From contig CAWCTB010000015.1 of the NCBI GenBank assembly GCA_963798275.1, forward strand, positions 1 to 64,000: a DNA stretch of 64,000 bases. The letters are read 5' to 3'. The position numbers were made by a program, and so were the translations under genes. This DNA is from CAWCTB01 sp963798275 (GTDB lineage: Bacteria; Acidobacteriota; Terriglobia; Terriglobales; Acidobacteriaceae). Positions 58,422 through 64,000 of this stretch are shown here, piece by piece (the first letter of the stretch is position 1; every line of letters begins with the position of its first letter). The notes beneath the pieces are model-generated. The model was not told where the DNA came from, did no database searches, and saw only the letters and a program-made list of their open reading frames with translations.

Positions 58422-59477
58422 ATGGCACAAATTTTTTATGAGAAGTCCGCCGACCTCGCGCTGGTGCAGGCCACCAAGGTCGCAATCATCGGTTACGGGT
58501 CGCAGGGCCATGCCCACGCCCTGAACCTGCGTGACAACGGCGTGCAGGTTTGCATCGGACTGCATGAAGGAAGCCGCTCCAAGGCAAAAGCAGAGGCGGA
58601 GGGGTTGAAAGTGCTCTCCGTGAGCGACGCCGCGGCGTGGGCCGACACGATCATGATCCTCGCGCCCGATACCGCGCAGGCGCGGATTTATCACGACGAC
58701 ATCAAGCCCAACCTGAAGCCGGGCAAGACCCTGATGTTTGCCCATGGCTTCAACATTCGCTTCGGCACGATTCAGTGCCCGGAGGGCGTGGATGTCAGCA
58801 TGGTCGCGCCGAAGGCTCCCGGACATCGCGTGCGCGAAGTGTTCGTCGAGGGCGGTGGAACGCCGTCGCTGGTGGCGGTCGAGCAGGATGCGTCGGGCAA
58901 AGCGTGGCCGTACGCGCTGTCATATGCCAAGGGCATCGGCGCGACTCGCGCGGGCGTGTTGAAGACCACGTTCACCGAGGAGACGGAGACGGACCTGTTC
59001 GGCGAGCAGGCGGTGCTGTGCGGCGGCGCCAGCGCGCTGATCAAAGCCGGATTCGAGACGCTGGTCGATGCCGGGTATCAGCCGGAAGTGGCGTACTTCG
59101 AATGCCTGCACGAGCTGAAGCTGATCGTCGACCTGATGTATCGCGGCGGCTTGAGCTACATGCGCTACTCGATCAGCGACACGGCCGAGCATGGCGACTA
59201 CACGGCAGGCAAGCGGCTGATTACGGATGAGACGCGCAAGGAGATGAAAGCGATCCTGGAAGAAATCCGCAACGGCAAGTTCGCGAAGGAATGGATCAAG
59301 GAGAACGAGACCGGCCGGAAGAACTTCCTGGCGGAGCGCGAGAAGCAGCGCGAGCACCTGATCGAGACAGTGGGCGAAAAGCTGCGCGACATGATGCCGT
59401 TTCTCAATCCGGTGAAGGTGAAGGATGTGGAAGCGCCGGCTAAGGCGGCGGAGCCGGCGGTTGCGGCGCACGCGTAG
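58422..59477 (+). CDS. ilvC: Ketol-acid reductoisomerase
   Basis: This enzyme rearranges and reduces acetolactate with NADPH. The 351-residue class I (short) protein has nucleotide motif IIGYGSQGHAHALNLRDNG and a specificity loop GLHEGSRSK. The Mg-binding Asp/Glu are in TEETETDLFGEQAVLCGG and YFECLHELKLIVDLMY. A Shine-Dalgarno AGGAGAGGAA precedes the ATG. An Ala/Pro/Glu-rich tail ends the protein. Followed by a strong terminator. Confidence 0.97.
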   Translation: MAQIFYEKSADLALVQATKVAIIGYGSQGHAHALNLRDNGVQVCIGLHEGSRSKAKAEAEGLKVLSVSDAAAWADTIMILAPDTAQARIYHDDIKPNLKPGKTLMFAHGFNIRFGTIQCPEGVDVSMVAPKAPGHRVREVFVEGGGTPSLVAVEQDASGKAWPYALSYAKGIGATRAGVLKTTFTEETETDLFGEQAVLCGGASALIKAGFETLVDAGYQPEVAYFECLHELKLIVDLMYRGGLSYMRYSISDTAEHGDYTAGKRLITDETRKEMKAILEEIRNGKFAKEWIKENETGRKNFLAEREKQREHLIETVGEKLRDMMPFLNPVKVKDVEAPAKAAEPAVAAHA

Positions 59478-59535
59478 AGCGTCGGACCGGAAGTTTCTCT
59501 CCAGTCCCCGTTGTACGTTTTGCTGACTGGAGGAG

Positions 59536-59579
59536 GCCCCAGCGGGTCTCCCTCTCCTTCCGCTGGGGCTTTTCTGTTT
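59536..59579 (+). terminator. Rho-independent terminator after ilvC
   Basis: Ten-bp perfect GC-rich stem GCCCCAGCGG (59536-59545) / CCGCTGGGGC (59560-59569), 14-nt loop, then TTTTCTGTTT. It separates ilvDBNC from ilvE, 54 bp before the ilvE start. Confidence 0.9.
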
Positions 59580-59632
59580 GAGAGTACGAGGGGAGCATCG
59601 GAAAATCGATATAGGGCACAGGAGCACGAGCA

Positions 59633-60577
59633 ATGGCGTTGTCGGACTGTAAGTGGGTGTGGAAGAACGGAGAGCTGGTGCGGTGGGCGGAAGCAACGGT
59701 GCACGTTTCAGCGCATGGTCTGCACTACGGCACGGGGGTGTTCGAAGGCATTCGCTGCTACAACACGGCGAACGGCCCGGCAGTGTTTCGCCTCGATGCG
59801 CACCTGGAGCGCATGTTCGACTCTGCGAAAACCTATGGCATCACCTTGCCCTACAACCAGGCCGAGCTGACGGACGCGGCGCTGGAGGTGATCCGGGCAA
59901 ACGATTTCAAGGATTGCTATGTGCGGCCGATTGCGACGTATGGCAGCGGCAGCTTGGGGGTGCATCCGCGCCAGAACCCTGTCGAAGTGGCGATTCTTGC
60001 TTGGCCATGGGGTGCGTATCTGGGCGATGGGGCGCTGGAGAAGGGAATCGCGGTGACCGTGTCGCGCTGGAAGAAGTTCAGCTCGCTGGCCATGCCGGCG
60101 ACGGCCAAGGCGTGCGGCCAGTATTTGAATTCCATGCTGGCGGTGCAGGATGCGGTGAAGCGTGGCTTCGATGAAGCGCTATTGGTCGATGAAGAGGGAA
60201 TTGTCGCCGAGGGATCGGGCGAGAACCTTTTCCTGGTGCAGGATGGCGTGGTGTTGACCAACGATGAGCGCGATCACGTGCTGATGGGTATCACGCGCGA
60301 TTCGATCATCACACTGGCGCGCGACCTGGGCTACAAGGTGCTGGTGGGGCAGATTCGATTGGAGGAGCTAGAGGTCGCGGATGAAGCGTTCTTCACCGGG
60401 ACTGCGGCGGAAGTGACGCCCATCAGTTCGGTGGATCGCAAGCCGATTGGCAGCGGCAAGCGCGGGCCGGTTACGGCGGAGTTGCAGCGGGCTTTCTTTG
60501 CCGCGACCGCGGGAGACGATCCGAAGCATGAGGAGTGGCTGACGTACGCGACGGGGAAGAAGCGCGTGGCTGTGTGA
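59633..60577 (+). CDS. ilvE: Branched-chain amino acid aminotransferase
   Basis: This PLP fold-type IV enzyme converts branched-chain keto acids to Val, Leu and Ile. The 314-residue protein has Lys159 in ATAKACGQYLNS as the Schiff-base residue, and VHVSAHGLHYGTGVFEGIR at the N-terminus. EEGIVAEGSGENLF and FFTGTAAEVTPISSVDR bind PLP phosphate and substrate. It begins 54 bp after the terminator behind ilvC, so expression may be partly independent. Confidence 0.95.
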   Translation: MALSDCKWVWKNGELVRWAEATVHVSAHGLHYGTGVFEGIRCYNTANGPAVFRLDAHLERMFDSAKTYGITLPYNQAELTDAALEVIRANDFKDCYVRPIATYGSGSLGVHPRQNPVEVAILAWPWGAYLGDGALEKGIAVTVSRWKKFSSLAMPATAKACGQYLNSMLAVQDAVKRGFDEALLVDEEGIVAEGSGENLFLVQDGVVLTNDERDHVLMGITRDSIITLARDLGYKVLVGQIRLEELEVADEAFFTGTAAEVTPISSVDRKPIGSGKRGPVTAELQRAFFAATAGDDPKHEEWLTYATGKKRVAV

Positions 60578-60641
60578 ATGTATTATTTCCCACCGTTTCC
60601 CAAAGGAGGGGGAAGGATGGGCCCCCGCAGAGTTGAGGGGA

Positions 60642-61559
60642 TCAGCGTTCGGGATGGAGGAGGTAGCGCGACCCCGGTTGTTGTGAGAGTGCTTTGCAGG
60701 TTTTAAGAAAGGCGTTACCGGCATGGGAGAGAGCGTTGCCAGTGCGGTGCACGATGCGGATTTTGCGTTCGAAGGCCAGTTCCGGCACGGGAACGTGAAC
60801 CAGGTCGCCGCGTTTAATTTCGTTCTCGACGGAGATGAGGGGCACGAGCGCGAGGCCGACCTCCATTTGGACCCATTGCTTGATGTCCTCGATGGTAGGC
60901 ACCTCGATGTTCATGTGCAGGGTGGTGCGATGCTTCTTGAAGGCCTGGATGACTTTCTCGCGGTAAGGCGACAAGACGCTGTGAGCGATGAACGACTCAG
61001 CCCCGAGGTCCTTGATCTGGACGTGCCTGGCGGTCGCCAGAGGATGGCGCGGATAGACGACCATGGCCAGCTCGTCGCGGTACAGCACCAGGGAAGTCAG
61101 GTCCTCGTCGTCGGGGCGGAAGGAGAGCACGCCGAACTCGACGTTGTGGTTGAGCACGCTGCTGGGGACTTCGCGGGCGAGCATGCGCATGACCTGGATG
61201 CGGATCATGGGGTGCATGCGGTGGAAAAGATGGAGCACGGGCAGCAGGTAGCGCGAGGTGAATTCGTTGGCGGCGAGGACCAGTTTTCCCTGCTGCAGCA
61301 TGCGCAATTCCTGCAGTGCGTCGCGCGCTTCGGAGCGGACGTTGAGCAGGGATTCGGCGTAGGAGACCAGGAGGCGGCCGGCGTCGGTCAGGGAGCCATC
61401 GCGCGAGGAGCGGTCGAAGAGACGTTCGCCGAGGTCCTCTTCCAGCTTCGAAATGGTCTGGCTGACGGCAGATTGGGTGCGATGCATGCGTGCGGCGGCG
61501 CGGGAGAAGCTCTTTTCGCGGGCCACGGCGAGAAAGGTCTCCAGCTGGAAGAGTTCCAT
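60642..61559 (-). CDS. LysR-family transcriptional regulator
   Basis: 305 residues. The N-terminal helix-turn-helix FLAVAREKSFSRAAARMHRT then QSAVSQTISKLEEDLGERLF is followed by the linker helix. A periplasmic-binding-protein-like effector domain (about residues 90-295) includes LVLAANEFTSRYLLP and the WVQMEVGLALVP effector region. It is divergent from leuA with an operator-like palindrome between them, so leuABCD control by a pathway intermediate is a reasonable inference. The inducer is unknown. Confidence 0.92.
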   Translation of the reverse strand: MELFQLETFLAVAREKSFSRAAARMHRTQSAVSQTISKLEEDLGERLFDRSSRDGSLTDAGRLLVSYAESLLNVRSEARDALQELRMLQQGKLVLAANEFTSRYLLPVLHLFHRMHPMIRIQVMRMLAREVPSSVLNHNVEFGVLSFRPDDEDLTSLVLYRDELAMVVYPRHPLATARHVQIKDLGAESFIAHSVLSPYREKVIQAFKKHRTTLHMNIEVPTIEDIKQWVQMEVGLALVPLISVENEIKRGDLVHVPVPELAFERKIRIVHRTGNALSHAGNAFLKTCKALSQQPGSRYLLHPER

Positions 61560-61629
61560 GGTTAATCCTGTTCACAACAGCATAAGCGAAACTGATTTAA
61601 TCATGAATGCTAATTATCTTGCAAGAGTT

Positions 61630-61644
61630 ATTAGTTTGACTAAT
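61630..61644. promoter_or_regulatory. LysR-type operator (T-N11-A palindrome) in the lysR-leuA gap
   Basis: ATTAGTTTGACTAAT is a perfect 6+6 inverted repeat with a 3-base centre and fits the T-N11-A consensus of LysR regulators. It lies 71 bp upstream of the LysR start and 47 bp upstream of the leuA start, the expected shared location. Reported from sequence; binding is inferred. Confidence 0.6.
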
Positions 61645-61690
61645 CAGTCAACAGGCCCTAGCGTAAAGGGATAACTCGGTTAGGAGGCAA

Positions 61691-62890
61691 GTGTTGGATC
61701 GAGACCGTGTATTGATTTTCGATACTTCGTTACGGGATGGCGAGCAGGCCCCGGGATGCAGCATGAATGGGGAAGAGAAGCTGGTGCTCGCGCGCAAACT
61801 GCAGCGGCTGGGTGTCGACATCATCGAAGCGGGCTTCCCGGTGGCATCGACGGGAGACGCCGATGCGGTGCGCCGCATTGCTACCGAGGTCGAGGGTCCG
61901 ACGATTGCGGCGCTGGCGCGCTGCGTCGAGAAGGACATTGCGGTGGCGTGGGAAACGGTGAGCCGTTCGTCCAAGCCGCGGATTCACACGTTCCTTGCGA
62001 CTTCCGACATTCACCTCGCGTTCAAGCTCAAGATTGGGCGCGACGAAGCGTTGCGCCAGGCCTCGAAGATGGTGGCCTATGCGCGCTCGCTGTGCACCGA
62101 CGTCGAGTTTTCTCCCGAAGACGCGACGCGTTCCGACGTTGGCTTTCTTTGCGATGTTCTGCAGGCGGCGGTGGACGCCGGCGCCACCACGCTGAACATT
62201 CCTGACACCGTGGGCTACACCACCCCAACCGAGTACTACGAGCTGATTCGCACCATCCGGATGCGGGTGAAGGGAATCGAGAACGTTACCATCTCGGTTC
62301 ACTGCCACAATGACCTCGGCTTGGCTGTAGCGAATTCGCTGGCCGGAGTGGAGGCGGGGGCGCGGCAGGTGGAATGCACGGTCAACGGCATCGGCGAGCG
62401 TGCCGGTAATGCTTCGCTGGAAGAAGTGGCGATGGCGCTGCATGTGCGCGGCGATCGCTACGGTCTGACGACCGGCTTGAATCACCAGGAGATCTACGCG
62501 GCGAGCCGGCTGCTGTGCAAGATCCTGGGCTTTGAGACGCAGCCCAACAAAGCCATCGTGGGGCGGAACGCTTTTGCGCACGAGGCGGGCATTCACCAGC
62601 ACGGCGTGCTGAGCAATCCGCTATGCTACGAAATCATGACGCCGGAGACGGTGGGCATTCCGGCCGACCGCATCGTGCTGGGCAAGCATTCGGGTCGTCA
62701 CGCGCTGGCCTACAAGTTCAAGGAAATGGGCCACGACCTGTCGAACGAAGAGATCAATTGCATCTACCAGGAGTTCATTCGCCTGGCCGATCGCAAGAAG
62801 CACGTGTATGAACAGGACCTGCTGGCCATGTTGTTCGCTCAACGGGCAGGGATGGCAGAGAGTCAGACTGCCCAGGGGCTGAGGAGTTAA
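61691..62890 (+). CDS. leuA: 2-isopropylmalate synthase, short form without regulatory domain
   Basis: This enzyme condenses acetyl-CoA with 2-ketoisovalerate to start leucine synthesis. Start GTG 61691 (or TTG 61694) after AGGAGG at 61682. The catalytic barrel shows FDTSLRDGEQAPGCSM, HCHNDLGLAVANSLAG and VECTVNGIGERAGN. GVLSNPLCYEIMTPE and LGKHSGRHALAYKF follow. At 399 residues it stops at the end of the linker subdomains and lacks the roughly 110-residue C-terminal leucine-binding domain. Homocitrate- or citramalate-type synthases share the catalytic motifs. The leuB neighbour supports IPMS. Confidence 0.88.
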   Translation: MLDRDRVLIFDTSLRDGEQAPGCSMNGEEKLVLARKLQRLGVDIIEAGFPVASTGDADAVRRIATEVEGPTIAALARCVEKDIAVAWETVSRSSKPRIHTFLATSDIHLAFKLKIGRDEALRQASKMVAYARSLCTDVEFSPEDATRSDVGFLCDVLQAAVDAGATTLNIPDTVGYTTPTEYYELIRTIRMRVKGIENVTISVHCHNDLGLAVANSLAGVEAGARQVECTVNGIGERAGNASLEEVAMALHVRGDRYGLTTGLNHQEIYAASRLLCKILGFETQPNKAIVGRNAFAHEAGIHQHGVLSNPLCYEIMTPETVGIPADRIVLGKHSGRHALAYKFKEMGHDLSNEEINCIYQEFIRLADRKKHVYEQDLLAMLFAQRAGMAESQTAQGLRS

Positions 62891-62897
62891 GGACAAC

Positions 62898-64000
62898 ATG
62901 AAGTTGCGGGTGGTGGTATTGCCGGGCGACGGGATCGGCCCGGAGGTGACCAAACAGGCAGTGGCTGTGTTGCAGGCGGTATCGGACGTCTGCGGCTATG
63001 ATTTCCGGTTTGCGACGCACGCCATCGGGGGCAGTGCGATCGAACAGTTCGGAACGCCGCTGCCGGAACGGACCTTGTCGGCGTGTCTGGACTCCAATGC
63101 GGTGCTGCTGGGGGCGGTGGGCGACCGGAAATTCGACAATCTTACGGGAGAGAAGCGTCCTGAGGCGGGGCTGCTTGCCCTGCGGCAGGCGCTGGGCGGA
63201 TTCGCGAACCTGCGGCCGGTGAAGGCCTATGATGCAGTGCTGGACTGCTCGCCGCTGCGGGAGGACGTGATTCGCGGAGCGGACATTCTGATTGTGCGGG
63301 AGCTGCTGGGCGGCCTGTATTTCGGGCAGCCGCGCGCCATCGACGAAGCAGGCCATTCGGCGTACAACACTATGCGCTACCACGCCGATGAGATCGAGCG
63401 GGTGGCGCATATCGCATTTCAAGAGGCGCGGCGACGGCGCAAGCTGGTTACGTCGGTGGACAAGGCCAACGTGCTGGAGACGTCGCAACTGTGGCGGCGC
63501 ACGGTGACGGCGGTTGGCAAGCAGTATCCGGAAGTGAAGCTGGAGCACGCCTACGTGGACTCTTTCGCGATGCAGTTGATGCTGACGCCGACCCGCTATG
63601 ACGTGGTGCTGACAGAAAATCTGTTTGGCGACATCCTGTCGGACGAAGCGTCGGTCATCAGCGGATCGCTGGGGATGTTGGCTTCGGCCAGCATCGGCGG
63701 CAAAGTCGGATTGTATGAGCCGGTTCATGGTTCGGCTCCGGACATCGCGGGGCTGAGCCTGGCGAATCCGTTTGGAGCCATCCAGTCGGCTGGGATGCTG
63801 CTGCAATACTCGGCAGGGCTGCTGGATGAAGCCGGCAAGGTGATGCAGTCGGTGCAACGCGTGCTCTATCGCGGGCTGGTAAGCAAAGACCTGATCGGCC
63901 GCAAGAAGCGCCGTGCTTCGCCCGACCGATGCCATCGGGCAGACGGTGGTCGAGACCATGACCGACCTGCTGCAGATGCATATGTCGTACCATGCCGTCT
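62898..64000 (+). CDS. leuB: 3-isopropylmalate dehydrogenase (runs off window; frameshift near end)
   Basis: This NAD-dependent enzyme oxidises and decarboxylates 3-isopropylmalate. ATG 62898, 7 bp after the leuA stop. Key blocks: VLPGDGIGPEVTKQAV, LGAVGDRKFDNL, the RxxxG-type LLALRQALGGFANLRPVK, IVRELLGGLYFG, the catalytic Lys in VDKANVLE, TENLFGDILSDEASV and LYEPVHGSAPDIAG. The frame is open to the window edge, but from about 63925 the sensible C-terminus (TDAIGQTVVETMTDLLQMHM) lies in another frame, indicating one more indel. The true stop is outside the window or at its edge. Confidence 0.93.
   Translation, partial: MKLRVVVLPGDGIGPEVTKQAVAVLQAVSDVCGYDFRFATHAIGGSAIEQFGTPLPERTLSACLDSNAVLLGAVGDRKFDNLTGEKRPEAGLLALRQALGGFANLRPVKAYDAVLDCSPLREDVIRGADILIVRELLGGLYFGQPRAIDEAGHSAYNTMRYHADEIERVAHIAFQEARRRRKLVTSVDKANVLETSQLWRRTVTAVGKQYPEVKLEHAYVDSFAMQLMLTPTRYDVVLTENLFGDILSDEASVISGSLGMLASASIGGKVGLYEPVHGSAPDIAGLSLANPFGAIQSAGMLLQYSAGLLDEAGKVMQSVQRVLYRGLVSKDLIGRKKRRASPDRCHRADGGRDHDRPAADAYVVPCR

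Overview
The window looks like chromosomal DNA of an Acidobacteriota bacterium (class Terriglobia, relatives of Koribacter/Terriglobus). This is inferred from several things together: a GC-rich genome; an Oar-like TonB receptor with an N-terminal carboxypeptidase-regulatory domain; a fragment of a Ser/Thr kinase fused to a TolB-like propeller; secreted M19, M28 and S10 peptidases; a sdhC-sdhA-sdhB operon with a b558-type membrane subunit; and many short palindromic repeats of the 'GGGCTTTAGCCCC' kind between genes. No database search was possible.

Layout. About 1-7.4 kb is the right end of an integrative conjugative element. It carries a VirD4-like coupling protein, a small unknown protein, a MobF (TrwC/TraI-like) relaxase-helicase, a small helix-turn-helix protein and a tyrosine recombinase. 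It abuts the 3' end of a tRNA-Phe gene (7399-7474, minus strand), which is probably the attachment site. From 7.6 to 24 kb are an SDR dehydrogenase, inositol-phosphate synthase, a decayed kinase/propeller pseudogene, secreted peptidases and a cyclophilin, succinate dehydrogenase, RdgB and proline dehydrogenase. A VapBC module lies just downstream of sdhB and is followed by a diverged copy of the sdhB 3' end. From 24 to 38.8 kb are a SirB1-like protein, a receiver-like protein with a basic disordered head, a secreted c-type cytochrome/copper-monooxygenase-like protein, murB, a YVTN propeller lipoprotein, DAHP synthase, a metallo-beta-lactamase-fold hydrolase, endonuclease IV, a methyltransferase and leuS. 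From 38.9 to 42.1 kb is a degraded accessory locus: a P-loop ATPase, an unknown partner and a TIR protein with a pentapeptide-repeat head. From 42 to 54 kb are a TPR protein, a thioesterase, a serine carboxypeptidase, the TonB receptor with a DtxR/MntR-type repressor, a metallophosphoesterase and small secreted proteins. From 54 kb to the end is branched-chain amino-acid biosynthesis: ilvD-ilvB-ilvN-ilvC, terminator, ilvE, a divergent LysR regulator, then leuA-leuB.

Two themes cut across the window. First, many clearly conserved genes are broken by one or more single-step frameshifts (virD4-like, relaxase, SDR, sdhB, proline dehydrogenase, leuS, S10 peptidase, TonB receptor, leuB). Because essential genes are included, base-level assembly error is a likely cause for most of them. 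Frameshift calls should be read with that in mind. Second, the intergenic spaces are full of palindromic repeat units, some bounded by terminal inverted repeats like miniature transposable elements.

The most interesting points are: a possible leader peptide (half Leu/Ile/Val) plus terminator hairpin ahead of ilvD; VapBC sandwiched between two versions of the sdhB 3' end; two kinds of TIR-bounded miniature elements; and the degraded ATPase/TIR locus.
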